Assembly: GCF_034190915.1 (NCBI RefSeq)
Contig: NW_026947507.1
Coordinates: 18,851,501 to 18,915,500, forward strand
Source: Cavia porcellus
Lineage: Eukaryota; Chordata; Mammalia; Rodentia; Caviidae
DNA: 64,000 bases
Reading direction: 5' to 3'
Shown: positions 11,808-23,819 of the stretch, piece by piece
Layout: each line of letters opens with the position of its first letter
Numbering within the stretch: the first letter of the stretch is position 1
Position numbers and translations under genes: made by a program
The notes under the pieces: model-generated
Told to the model about the DNA's origin: nothing
The model's input: only the letters and a program-made list of their open reading frames with translations
The model's database searches: none

Positions 11808-13003
11808 ATGCTTCAGAAAAACCATAAGCAATACAGAAAGGGCCTGAGACTTCCACCATACACCTGTCTGAAAGAAACCAGAAACATGACAAGAGACAGA
11901 CACAAGAAAAAGCCTCCAGCCACTGACCCAGGTAACATAAGTCTAGGGGAGATAAATACAGAAGAGATCACGGGCAGCAAACATACAATACCAGACACAC
12001 CATCAGCAGACATAAATGCTTTCATGACCTCATAGACAAACTTAAAACTGAAATTCTAATTCAAGTGAAGCAAGAAACAAAAGGATTAATAAAAAATGCT
12101 AAGCACCTCTCAAGAAGATACAGATGGAAAAATGGAGGAACCTAAAAAAGGAAAGAAAACTTTGATGAAGAATATAAACAAAATCTAGAATCATGAAACA
12201 CATCCAAAGAGATTACCAGGAAATTAAAAACTCCATTGAAACTTGGCAAAATTCCTTGACACAAACTAAAGTTAGACTTTCAAAACTTGATGGATTTGTA
12301 ATGTGTGATCATGAAAAGAAAGTTGTCATAAAAATAAGAGGAAGTAACAATACAAAGGCTAGAGGATGACAGTAGATCTATAACTTAAGAATGAAAAATA
12401 TGAGCGAAGAAGTAGGAGTAAACACAAATGAAATACAAAGTCTATTTACAGAAATACATTTTTTTTGTCTTTTTCCTTTTTATCGGTACCGGGGATCGAA
12501 CTCATGACAGCCTGCTTGCAATACAGAAATAATAAAGGAAAACTTCCCAAGCATAGGAAAAGGAAATGACATTCAGATTTATGAGGCATACAGAACTCCA
12601 GCTAGCTACAACCAAAACAGATCTATATGCAGATATATAATAATCAAGATCCCAGAAATTCATCACAAGAATAGAATATGAAAAGTGGTCAGAGAAAAGA
12701 AACAGATTGCCTATAAAGGAATACCCATCAAAATCATGATAGACTTCTCAACACTATCCATCAAATCAGGAAAAGCTTGGAGTGAAATATTCCAAACCCT
12801 GAAATAACCTCCAACCCAGATTGATGTACCCTGGAAAACTGTCTCCCAAAATTAATGGAGAAACAAGATATTTCCATGACAAAGAGGAACTGTGGGAGTT
12901 CGTGACTACCCATGCAACCTTACAAAAAATATTGAAGGACATTCTAGAGGGAGAGAAAAAAATCATCAGGGTTCCAGCAACAGTGGCAAAGAGGCCTCAA
13001 TGA
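11808..13003 (+). pseudogene. Decayed HAL1/L1-type ORF1 (RNA-binding chaperone), frameshifted and interrupted
   Basis: The likely start is ATG at 11808 (MLQKNHKQYRKG...). This frame stops at 12035 and the next frame takes over at once with DLIDKLKTEILIQVKQETKG, a coiled-coil-like stretch. Further frame changes follow, and an ID SINE interrupts it at 12459-12520. At 12700-12800 KGIPIKIMIDFSTLSIKS, then AWSEIFQTLK, matches the ORF1p C-terminal domain pattern (KGxPIRxxxDFS... W...F..LK). A final frame from 12821 gives MYPGKLSPKINGETRYFHDK and EELWEFVTTHATLQKILKDI, corresponding to the ORF1p block YPAKLSF..EGE..YF.DK..L..FVTT...L...L. In life ORF1p is a trimeric RNA-binding protein of the retrotransposon particle. 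This copy cannot make it. Confidence 0.75.
12459..12520 (-). mobile_element. 5'-truncated ID-like SINE nested in HAL1 ORF1
   Basis: On the plus strand a T-run, a GTCTTTTTCC tail and GATCGAACTCATGAC (B box on the minus strand) lead to GCCTGCTTGCA, where the element ends in the anticodon region, so the A-box half is missing. The 10-mer tacagaaata occurs exactly on both sides (12447-12456 and 12522-12531). This shows target-primed insertion with 5' truncation and dates the SINE after HAL1. Confidence 0.92.
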
Positions 13004-13559
13004 ATGAGGCAGACAGTGGAATGAAGGAGAAAAGTAGACAACCAACAGCAGAAAAATAGCACAGCATACAAGGGGCAGAGAAGACTGGCTATAATCTCTA
13101 ACACAGATGGCCTTGATACACTAACAAAAAGAAACACAAGGATAGTAGTTTAGGAAATAGGGTCCATGCTCTGAATAGGAAATATAATCTATCTGAAAGA
13201 AGGTTAATAAACCAAAAATCAAAAATGAAGAAACAATGTTTTATGTGACAGAGAACTAGAGAGAAATAGTGAGAGCTCATCCAGCAGCTGTTGGAAAGTC
13301 ATGATACTTTTCTGTAGTGGAGAACTACTCAGATTCAAGATAGGAAAACCTTGAGGCTTTAGTGGGTAAAGGAATACAGTTCAAGATCCAGCTCGGGGTA
13401 AAAAGATTCAGAACTACTTAGGATGATAGCAGGTTGCCCCCATGTCTAAAAACTAAAGGAGTCAGTGGGACCCAAAATGTACAAATCAGCCTGAGAAAGG
13501 AAAAGGGGAAGAACTGTCTAAGAAAGAAAGGCAGAGGACATTGTTAATAGTGTATCAGG

Positions 13560-14670
13560 ATTTAAAAGCCACATTAGACGTATCGCTCTGTTTAGCTTGA
13601 TTTTATTCTGTCTACTTGATTTTAGTCTGTCTACTTGTACTAGATTTGAGGTCACAGACAGCTATCTCAAAAATTACAGGATATTCTATTGTAACTACCC
13701 TTAATTTCCTATTAATTTAACCTGAAGCCTTGTATTACTTACACTGTCTTACTATGATTGATCTTATTTGAATATGGTTTGTTAGATGGCTTTTTTGTCT
13801 TGACTGATTTCATTCAAATTTAGTATAGTATCAATATGATAGTATCAATCTAAAAGCAGAAGCAACTACTCTGAAGATGACCAGATGCAATAGGATACCC
13901 ATTCCAGTTTGATTATTAACTGCCTTTGAAGCCCTATAATGTCTCCAGTGTTTTGTTTTTATTAATATTGCTATGTAGTGCTATGTTCAATTATATTATT
14001 CCTGATAATATAGAAAATTCTATTGAAAATAACAAGAGACTTCATGGTAACTATTGTAGGCCACCTGGTATTGTGGTTTTATACATCTTTTTGTTTCATG
14101 TTTTTCTAGGACTTTGTTTTGCTGTCTTATATACAGAAAAGATAGGTATACATGTAGAGATTCATGCATGTGTAGAACTTCTAAACAGTTTGCAAGATTA
14201 TATAATGCATGATGTAATGAAAAGATACTCTAAAGAAAAAGAGACACTAAGATACCAAGTGCTAATTTCATAGTGTCATGATATAAAATCTAGCAGTACT
14301 ATTAGTGCTAATATCACTCTTTGCCCAGAGTGATATTAGTCTGTTTTCTTGTGTTTAATTTCAACATACATAAAGATATGGACAGCTATTTTGAAGAGAA
14401 CGACAGAAATTATGGCAGCAATTGTTGACTTCCCTATTGTCTGGTCTTGAAGACCTAAAATGCCTTCATCATCCTGTTCTGATCAGTTTAGTTCTATTCT
14501 GTTCAGTATAAATTCACTGTGTGTGAAGATATAGACAACTATTTGGAACAAAACAAGAGATAATATGATAGACAGTGAAGATCTCTGGTGGTCTTGCTTT
14601 GAAATCTGTGCTTCTTAAATTGTTTTCTTATAATTGTTTTGTTATGTTCAATTTTACCCTCTTTAAAATA
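13560..14670 (+). repeat. HAL1 3' UTR made of degenerate tandem units
   Basis: A block of the form GACAGCTATTTTGAAGAGAA recurs in degenerate form near 13655, 14015, 14215, 14380 and 14535, spaced about 150-190 bp where regular. A second block (TTGAAGACCTAAAATGCC near 14447) recurs near 13927 and 14603. The homologous copy at 41.64-42.24 kb has the last three repeats at matching positions. The function of the array is unknown. It may contain sequence recognised by the L1 enzyme, but that is inference. Confidence 0.6.
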
Positions 14671-14690
14671 AAAAAAGAAATTTAAAAATT

Positions 14691-16555
14691 TAAATTAGTA
14701 TAATTTCTCACACATTACATTATTGCAAATAAATGTTTTATTTTAAAATTTAATGCATGTTTAATTGCTAATATTTAATACTTCATGAAAAATGAGATAA
14801 GATCCAAAACTTTGGATGTCAGAATTAAAAAGTCATAATACTTTCATAGATTTCCTGAAATTGATATTAGTGGACAGCCAAGCAGAACAGGGAGAAATGA
14901 TAACTCCGATTTGAGTGCGATCAAGTACTCTTTTTCCTCATCCTTTGGTTTATGCTTGAAATTCTAAATTAATACCATTTCTTTGATTTGTTTTTTAAAA
15001 ATGCAAATAATCTGAAAGTGAGAAAAATTTCACATAATTTTAGCCATTAAGACTAATTGTAATTTATTGAAATTTTCCTCACTGGAAATTTAATTGGGGG
15101 AGTAGGGGTCATGGGGGACCCTGTATCCTATGTGGACCTAAGGGAAGTGCTAAGAGTTCAAATTAACTTTGCAGAGTCATAAAATTTAATGCATGGTGAC
15201 TTTTTAAAAAATTTCTGAGATCAAATTTTGAAGTTATATAGGAATTGAAAAAATTTAAAGACCTAAAAATTTTAAAAACTTCTCTCTAGTTCTTAAAGAT
15301 GGCATAATTCATGTATTATGTATAATATTATATACTTTTAAAAATAGTGATCCAGCATTATTGACTTACACAAACGGAGTGACTGTGTATGCTTGTTTTT
15401 CGATTAAAATAAACAGATTTTAAGGAATCAGGCAGAGATTAAATGTCAAGAAAACACATTTTATGGTGAATTATACTGATCCATCACTTTTACTTCTTAG
15501 GCTACAAAAGTGTTCATTAAAGTAACACAGCTGCTCTACTGATCCTTAATTCTTTTCTCAGGAGAGAGGGTATTTACATAACCTTTCGCTCTCTCTTTTA
15601 GTTTGGATAGTCCGTGCCAAGCAGAATTTACGTCATACTGGTGGCGTGCTTAAAGTCTAGAAGCTCCGCACTTGGAGTAAGGTGAGGTTCCCTTGTCATT
15701 TTCCAAAACCCTTTAAAATCCTATTGACAATTCCTTGTACTACTACAGCTAGGTATTAGGAAACCAATTAAATCTGAGTACATAAATATTATCTTCTGAC
15801 TCAAAATCTTATCTGGTAGCTTGATAGGTTCTGATCCATTATTTAATGGATGCCAATATGAGTAGAAAATATGATTGTCAAAACTGTACATACCATGCAT
15901 AGGCTGAGGTCCCTGTGCTTTAAATGACTGAAATTTGGAATCAAAAAACAGAAATGCTTTCATTGGGTGCAGGAATGACCATTACAGAGGCTAACCATTA
16001 CAGTACGACACTCAGAACTTTAACTTATTCACTGCAACACGGCCTCTGTGTTTTTAAAAAGTGAATGACTATTTTAAGCATGATGGTCTTGCCACATAAT
16101 AAGAGATAAATCTTAGAAACCAAAACGTCACTCATCTTACACCACTTACTCTAGAGCTAATCCTAAATGCATAGACCAAGAATGTGCAGCTTCAAAGGAC
16201 TATCTTTAAAAAGAAAAACATTTCTATCTCACTAAATGCCCTCCTTCAAAAAGAGGTGATGATGAAGATAGATCTTTGTAACACAAGAGTGAGATCAAAG
16301 GCGGTCTCCATGTTCTCTGCAGAGACCTCATCAGACCATGTTCGGTAACACTACTATTTTGAATTGTGATCTTTGGCTAATTATTACAAACTTTCTATTT
16401 TATTTTCCTATCTATTGCATAACATGGTGACATAATATAAAATAATATTTGGGGCTGCTTTGAATGAGTACACATGCTTTTAAAAAACCATTATTGACAT
16501 GTTAGGGGCTTCTGATTAAGTGCTAGCTATTACTACTGTATTTATGGTAGAGTGA
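14691..16555. other. AT-rich DNA, nothing assigned
   Basis: No gene or nameable repeat is visible. A slightly CpG-bearing patch at 15610-15680 has no associated open frame or promoter pattern that I would defend. Confidence 0.55.
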
Positions 16556-16559
16556 AACA

Positions 16560-17015
16560 GTGAGGTTCTGATTTCAGCTGCTTATGTTAAGAAAATATTG
16601 TGTCTTCTATCTAGATATTCTCCCAAAGCCTCGTTCAGTCATAGGTGCAGTTCTTTGGAGGTAGCTGAATCTAGAGTGTTTGACAGTGAGATTAAGGATA
16701 TGACACTAGGGTTAAGGGGGCCTCATCCTGGGCGTGAATGCTAACCACCCTAAGAGCAGTTAGCCTGGATGGAATATGAGAGACAGAAAGATGGCTGGTG
16801 ATGCCATTTGCTGCTGCTGTTGCTTCTGCCTGCCCTACAATAGATTATTTCTTCTCTGTGATGCTCTTCTGGCATGTCATCCTGCCTTAGAACTAGTTGT
16901 CTATGGTCTGAAAGCTCTACAAACTGTAAGCTAAGTAAACCTTTCCTCCTATAATTTGTCAGTGTGAGGTATTTTTCTCTCAGCAACAATAACAACAGCA
17001 AAAATAACTAAGACA
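16560..17015 (+). mobile_element. MaLR LTR (MLT1/ORR1-type), plus strand
   Basis: The 3' end is diagnostic: AACTGTAAGCTAAGTAAACC, TTTCCTCC, then a stretch ending GCAAAAATAACTAAGACA, equivalent to the end of ERVL-MaLR LTRs (aactgtgag..aataaa..ctttcctcc...taactaagaca). The middle holds GAAAGATGGCTGGTGATGCC. The left edge is uncertain. It is probably a solo LTR, as I see no internal region on either side. Confidence 0.65.
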
Positions 17016-17297
17016 AAAAGTTTATACAGCTGTACAATTATATAGAATTTTGCCATACATTTAAAATAATATTCAGAATTATCTTTGGGGCCAATGGATA
17101 AAAGCAGTAAAGGAGATTCTTTGAATTCAAGCAGGTGTTACATAAGTAGCTTTCAGTTTACTAATTCTGTCAGATCTTCATATGTAAAGACTTCAGAGAC
17201 CTAAAAATGTATTAGTACAAAGAAAAGCAGCAAGTATGCTAATAATACAGAATGAATTTCTAGTTGTTTTTTTTTTTTTTTTTTTTTGTCATTTAAA

Positions 17298-17575
17298 ATA
17301 AAGAACCTGCGGTGAATGGCAAATATACTACATAGGAGTATACACTCTGTCAGTTTTAGAATACTGACTCAGTATAATATTCTGGTTCTTTTGCTTTCCA
17401 GGTTGATTTCCAAAATACTTCATTATTTTGTCAAACTCCTATATCATTATTTCAGTAAATCTTGCTGCTGCAGACAAGATTCAAAATTCAAAATCCATAA
17501 AACTTTAATAAAGAAGAAAAAATTAAGTCTAAAAACTGTTAATCAAATTAGAGACAATACAAACTTGTATGCATT
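17298..17575 (+). repeat. Unclassified dispersed repeat, copy 1
   Basis: This segment aligns along its length, with substitutions and small gaps, to 21458-21745 in the same orientation. Shared blocks include ATACTGACTCAGTATA / ATACTAACTCACTATA, TTCAGTAAATCTTGCTG / TTTGGTAAATCTTGCTG, and TTCAAAATTCAAAATCC / TTCAAAATTCAAAAGCC. A T-run (17263-17287) and TTTTTGTCATTTAAA precede it and have a counterpart in copy 2. I cannot assign the family. An open frame at 17316-17627 covers it, but copy 2 does not preserve that frame. Confidence 0.75.
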
Positions 17576-17870
17576 TGAAAGAATGTCACTCCCAATGGTT
17601 ATGAAAGATAAACCCTCTCCATATTAAATTTATATACTTTTAAAGAGCTAATTTAGGAGAGCAGTCAAAAATGAGTCTTAAATTCCAGTGGAGAGGAATC
17701 TTTTCCTGGGTAAACAGAGACTGACTGAATCCTCTATGGCTATGTGCATATGTGTAGCTCTCAGAATGAGTATAAGGGCAATAATATGAAATCAACCAAC
17801 AGTATATGATCATGCAGAGGATCAGAATCTGGCAGAAAAAACACAAAACAAATAATTCATGTAATAAGTC

Positions 17871-17887
17871 ACATACACAAACACACA

Positions 17888-17923
<36 letters not shown>
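17871..17923. repeat. (CA)n microsatellite
   Basis: A dinucleotide AC tract with minor interruptions at its left edge (ACATACACAA, ACAGAC) and a pure run to 17923. The Val/Cys-repeat frame on the minus strand is an artefact. Confidence 0.97.
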
Positions 17924-17925
<2 letters not shown>

Positions 17926-18079
17926 GGAGGGAGCTATCAAGCTATGAAAAGCCATACAGAAACATAAATGTGTATTTATAAGTGAAAGAAGTCAAGCTGA
18001 GAAGGCTTGAAGTACATGGACCTCCTAAATGTCTCTCTCCAAAAGTACAAATTAAAAACCAAGTAAAAACAGTAGTATC

Positions 18080-18400
18080 CAGGAATTAAGGGGAAAGGAA
18101 GGATGAGCACAGAGAGTCTTTAGAACAGTAAATATATCCTCAATTAGGGATACATGTTATCATACATTTAAATCCAGACCACTGGTGTTTAAACCACCTG
18201 AAGTAGACATTAAACTATGGGCTATGTATAATAAATATGTGTCAGTGTGGGTTCATCAGTTTAACACATGACAAGGGGTGTAGACAATTGGAAAGGAAGA
18301 TTTGTAGGAGTAGGAGAAATCTGTTTCTTCCACTCCATTTCTCTGTAAATCCAAATTACTCAAAAATGTTGCTTGAATTTTAAAAAAAAGATTAATATTC
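18080..18400 (+). mobile_element. L1M-type LINE 3' UTR fragment
   Basis: The order of motifs matches old L1 3' ends: AGAACAGTAAATATATCC, ATACATGTTATCATACATTT, AAACTATGGGCTATG, ATGTGTCAGTGTGGGTTCATC, then GAAATCTGTTTCTTCC and an A-run near 18380. There is no coding content. Confidence 0.65.
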
Positions 18401-21400
18401 CTAGAAATTTAATTCTTAGATGTTAACTAAAATGAGTTATCTGTTAGAACCCAGAAATCTGGGAATACAAGCTTCAAAGAAAAGTTTACATTTAGCATGA
18501 CTCACATTTTGAACCATTGAGAAAATGCACCCAAGAGACCGAAACAGCTCCACAAAATGGGCACTTGGAAGTCTATTGTATATTAGAAGTGTTTGGAAAG
18601 TTTATCATAAAGTTCTCAAAACTACTTGACAAATTTGAAGGTAATGAGTTGCAGTTGAGCGGGCTATGTTTTTGCCCATCCCTATAAGAATAGTTTGAGA
18701 TACTGAAGAGTGAGACCTCTAAGAGAAACACAAAACAAAACAAGCCCCACAAATGGAAAGCTCCAAGCGCCAAGTTGGTAGTCCAGGCTTGGTTTTGTGT
18801 TGATATGCTGAGAATTACTTGTTGTATGGTGTTATCTATATCTAGGATTAGAAAACAGTGAATTGTCTCAACAGTGAATGATTTAAGCAGCTCTGGAAAG
18901 CACTCAATTAAAATCAAAGAGTATGCAGATATTATCATAAGATGTAATATTATAAAGTATGGTATTATTCCAGGAAATCAAGGAAAAAGAATACAACAAT
19001 AGAGACTCCAAATTAATATCACATCATTCCATGCAAGGCATTGAAGGAGCTGAACTGAGCTCACAAGTATGTTTAATGGTAGAATGTCTTTGAAGAATGC
19101 CAGGTGATATCACCCCTGGATGTGGTAGCAGAGGAACTTCACATTCAAAAATGTCAATGACAGAGTCAGAAATTAGTAGGGATGTTTTGGTGGTTGACAC
19201 AGGTAGAGGGACATAGAGGAATTCCCCCTCCCCACCGCTAGAAGTTATATTTCAGATGGCTCAGTAGTTCCACAGAAAGAAGCAAAGTGATCAGTTAATA
19301 GAGTTGTAAGATTCAGCCATGAAGAGCTCAAAGAAGAATAAAAATTATAAATATATCACATAAAAAGGGAATAGGATTAATTTTAACATATAACTAGGTG
19401 TGGCTGGTATTATCTCAAATGTATAAAATTAGGTGAGTTCAACAATGACTTACTTATGCCACTGGCTGGCTGTATCCAAGGTCATGTGTCTACATATTCA
19501 TAAATAAAAATCTTTACTATGTATGGGAGGACATAATCTCTTGTTGGAAAGAAGAGATTATTCAATTAGTGGATTGTATTCTATTAATAAGATTTAGGTA
19601 AGTTTTACTGTAGGAATCTGACTTTTTTCTAAAACCCTATCGTGGGGTTTAAGTTTAGGAAAGTCATCTTCTTGTTCTATTAAATAGTTTGCTTTCTTTA
19701 AAATAGAAGGTGAAAGGAGACTTCACACATTCTTGAGTCTTTTGAATCCTCTCCAGGCCAGTCTGGCTTCAGGAAGACTTCAGCTCAGCCCTCCATAATC
19801 ATTTGGGATAAGGAATATCACAACACAACAGTGGAATTTTAGTGAAAGTTAATCTTTCAACTTTAGTATTTTGGGCAGCAAATAATCCAAACACAAGGGT
19901 GAAACAGTGGATTTCAAGTAGCAATTTTTTGGTCTTCCATCTTTAGCTGGTAAGGCTTTAATATGCCTTTTCATCTTACTGCAGAATCGATGAGCACACT
20001 GACCCTAGGACAAGATAGAATGTAGGTGGAAAACATCATACAGGGTCAATTGCTAGCCTGAGATGCAGAGTGGTTGGAGAGATGATCATAAACCACTTTA
20101 AAACATTTCAGAACCCTGTATCAAAATCAGCGCTGCATGCATCAGGAGAAATGGTTGGTACAGGGAAGAGAGGTCTTCTAGAGGAGTTAGTAAGATGCCC
20201 TTAACAGGCTGGCCATCAGATTTCCACAAAGAACAGCACATAGGGGCTGACCATGGTTTAACAACACACAGAATGACAAAGGTAAATATTAAGAGAATTT
20301 AATACATCTCAAAGGTAGAAGAAAGTCTATTTGAATTGATTTATGTTATTTCACACTTCTCTATAGAAGAAAGTAGTAGTATTTTCTCTTTCTCTGATTC
20401 CCATTTTGAAATTTCTTGTTGTTCTAAGCAAGGACAGTGGCATAATACATTCATTTATCCAGGCCTTTCGAGTCTGTAGCCCTTTTATAGAGCATTAGGA
20501 GTTTTAACCAGGATAGACTCTATGACCCTTGTGTCCAGGTGTGTAGTTTGCCTTCAGTCACGCACTGGTGGGACAGTTTTTGACTGTGGCAAGATTTCTT
20601 TTATTCTAAAATTTTTGTTGTCATCCCTGTACAAGGAAAAATTTAAAGGGCACATATGGTATTGAAATTTATACAATAGAGACAGAGAAATATGAGTAAA
20701 ACAGAGATCCTGAAAAAGTGTAGTGGTAAATGTCATTTCAGATTTCTAGGACTTTTGGTCTCAGGCAGCTCTTAGTACAGGATAATAAATGAAGAGAAAG
20801 AGAAACAGCAAAGTGAAGAGTAAGAAACATTTAAGACAGATTAGAATCTATTTTTTCCTAAGATATATGCAGCCACTTCTATAAATTTTTTATTTACTTT
20901 GATGATTAAGTACTATTTAAATAAAAAACCAGAGATTTAGCTGTTGAATCATTTTCCAGAGACAGTGTTGGACATGTTCATCTTCATTAGATTCCACTAT
21001 TTTGTATATTTTTGTCTTTTTATATCATATTAAGATGACAGTCTACTAATGATGCGTATTTGGTTAACTAAGAACAAGTGCCATATGGAGTAACTGACAA
21101 TGTTTGGGATAATTGATTAGTAACCTCATTTCAATTGATGTAGTGTGTACACTGACTCTCTTCAGATTTAAACAGCCACACAAAAGGAAAAACAGGAAAG
21201 AACTTAGCAAACTAGCAATAGTTAGGAATTTATTATTTTTTAAGAGAGAAAAGAACTCATATGTGGTGATAGAAATGACCGTTATAATTTCTTTAGGGAG
21301 AAATTATCTTTTTGTTTCCTTTATTTTAAATAAAATCCCAATTTACCAGATTGTACATTATAGAAAATTTTTACTCATTCAGTGAGCATTCATTCCACAA

Positions 21401-21457
21401 TTCATCTGTTCTGTAAATAAGATGGGAAAAGCATTCACATTTTTGTCCATTTAATGT
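18401..21457. other. AT-rich DNA, nothing assigned
   Basis: About 3 kb with no recognisable gene or confidently named repeat. Open frames such as 18573-18938 (minus) and 21113-21385 (plus) show no family resemblance. Local GC is a little higher at 19.0-20.3 kb, where very old repeats may lie. Confidence 0.5.
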
Positions 21458-21745
21458 ATAAAGACCCTGTGGTGAACTGCACATTTACAGTACAGGAATA
21501 TTTATTTGGTCATTTCCATAATACTAACTCACTATAGTACTTAGGTTCTTTAGCTTTTCTCACTCATTTTCAGAGTGCTTCATGATTTTACCATACCGTA
21601 CATATTTCTTTGGTAAATCTTGCTGTTACAGGCAATCTTCAAAATTCAAAAGCCAAAAAATTTAGTAAAGAAGAAAATTGAATTCTAAGATACTGTTAAT
21701 CAAGTCAAAGGCAATATAAACTGCTTGATACATTCTTTACTTTCA
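21458..21745 (+). repeat. Unclassified dispersed repeat, copy 2
   Basis: This is the direct-orientation partner of 17298-17575, beginning with AAAGACCCTGTGGTGAACTG (AAAGAACCTGCGGTGAATGG in copy 1) and ending near AAGGCAATATAAACTGCTTG. The separation is about 4.2 kb. It could be a dispersed family or an old local duplication. Confidence 0.75.
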
Positions 21746-21942
21746 ACTACTTATGCTTAAAATCATCAGTTTTCCCACAGTTACTAGTTAGAATTTCATC
21801 AAATATGCTGTGTAAAGAAGTTATTTAATTTTCCACTGCAGGGAAGGAGTTTTTGATGTGTTATTAAACATTTTATGGAAAAGTGTAAAAGTGTTTTCAA
21901 TTATTTATAGAATTGAAATTCAGGCCTTGGAAACTGCTGGGA

Positions 21943-21943
<1 letters not shown>

Positions 21944-21977
<34 letters not shown>
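21944..21977. repeat. (CA)n microsatellite
   Basis: Pure CA dinucleotide run of about 17 units. Confidence 0.97.
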
Positions 21978-21979
<2 letters not shown>

Positions 21980-23815
21980 ATGTTATCAGCCCACTGAGTG
22001 CCATTCAATCATGAAGCACTACTACAACAACATCTCTGGTACAGCTGCTGGTGCTCATGCAACTTTTACTACAGTATAAAGTCATTTATTACATTTGCTT
22101 TATGATGCTAATGGATCGTGGTCTGTTACTTTATTGATCCCACTGTGATAAAGACTGAAATCTATGGTATTGTTCAAAGAAACTCTGTATACACTGCAGA
22201 GAGAGAGACCTAATAACGGCCTGTTGCATTAAAAATCACTTAAACTTAAAAGGTCCATAAAAATATTAGCAAGGGATATGAAAAAGGGCATGTTCTTGTG
22301 GTAGACATTAGCCATTTTTTCATTGTTCCCCATAGAGTTATTTTCAAATTGTTCTTTATCAAAATATACAAAGGATGATATCTGACTTTTTTCTTAATTA
22401 CAATATCATTGTGTTAGAAGATTATATGCATGCAATCCACTAAGAGAAATAATAACTATATAATTCCTAAATAATCACATAAAGACAAACAAAGTCATTA
22501 AAAGATAATAATGTCCATGGGCCCAAAGGTACCCATAATTGATAATTACATCTTGTTCCAGTTGTCTATTCCTAACTCTCCCTTTGATACAATTGTACAT
22601 AAAAAAATGCAGGTTTCTATGGAGAAAAAAATCAATTACAGTAATTAACTGCTACTGTGTGTTAAAGTTTATTCAGCAGTTGACACCTACAGCACTACTC
22701 ATCTGGGGGAAAATTCATTCCCAGACTAGAGTCCTGCTGGTTAGCTCCTTGGCACTGGGAACCTCAGGCTCTCCAGTCATTCTCCGGTCATAATCAACAG
22801 ATAACGTTTAAGGAAAAGTTTACCCATGCGTTTTTTAAAAGAATCATATCAAATCAATTTCCAATCTCAATCATTTTTGTCTAATTTAATTGTATTTGTA
22901 TCTATCAACATGGGTTATAAAATTATTAATAAAAAGAGGATAGTAAAAAATTACTATCCTATTTTTACTAGGATTTTACTACAATTTTAATAATGGGTGT
23001 AAGTATTAATATACCACTTATATGACTCAATATGCAGTTGTGGGGCTGACTAGACCCTTAGCTTACTCTCAAACTTAAGTAAGAATTATAGTAGTTAGTT
23101 TCAATAAGACTTTTTTTTAGGAGTAACATAATATATCCCACAGTTTAGCTACCACAGATAGTGCCACAATGATATGGGAGTATTGATTTTTCTGTGATAC
23201 TCATTTTAAGCATTCTTATATAAATAATCAGAACTAGGATTACTGGATCATTTGTTCAGTTTTTAATATGTTTGGTTTTTAATATTTTCAGTTTTTAATA
23301 TGCTTTTGAATTAGAATATATTTCAGTCACGTTATAAAATCAAGCATTCTCTTTATAATTCTTTACTATAATTATTTTTTTTATTTTAAAGAAAAAATAA
23401 AAATAAAACAGTTTTCAAAACAGGTTAGTAAGAGAATTGCAAAAATTAATACAGTACATATTGTTGTCTTCATAGTAGTTATTCAGAGTACAAAACATAG
23501 GCATACTATCTTGTCCAAACAATATTAGCACAAAACTTTCTTTACAATTAACTAAGAGAAATTAGCCATCTAACCACATGGATTATCTTGTGTATAAATA
23601 TATTTTCTTCTTTTTTCCCTTCCTTTCCCCCAATTACACTTTGTGTCTTCTATTAAATAGTTTCTACCCAATTCACAATATCTATTTTGCAATTTGGGCC
23701 TAATTTATTCATTCATTTTTTTCACACTACTGAGACAATATGATGTTTACACATATGGATCTGATTTATTTCACTTTTAAATAAGATCTTGAGTTGCATC
23801 CATTTAGCTATAAAA
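21978..23815. other. AT-rich DNA, nothing assigned
   Basis: No gene or nameable element is visible. A-rich and T-rich runs are frequent at 22.9-23.4 kb. Confidence 0.55.
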
Positions 23816-23819
23816 ACGG

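Larger units (their letters stand above)
11075..14690 (+). mobile_element. Nearly full-length half-LINE (HAL1-type, ORF1-only L1 relative)
   Basis: The element begins with GGGAAGATGGCGGATTG, the 5' signature typical of L1/HAL1 elements. It continues through a 5' region with a GAAAA microsatellite, a decayed ORF1, and then a 3' UTR ending in an A-rich tail at about 14670-14690. No ORF2 (endonuclease or reverse transcriptase) sequence lies between ORF1 and the tail, and the total is about 3.6 kb including a 62-bp nested SINE. That is the HAL1 arrangement: known HAL1 families keep ORF1 only and rely on L1 enzymes. The 3' UTR has a second copy at 41.64-42.24 kb, which fixes the 3' boundary. I found no confident target-site duplication. 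Confidence 0.8.

Noticed and set aside
13926..14273. 115-codon plus-strand frame
   Set aside because: It lies wholly in the HAL1 3' UTR repeats and is not preserved in the second HAL1 copy at 41.6-42.2 kb.
18573..18938. 121-codon minus-strand frame
   Set aside because: There is no domain, no biased codon use and no neighbouring exon-like signals. It lies in repeat-poor intergenic DNA.
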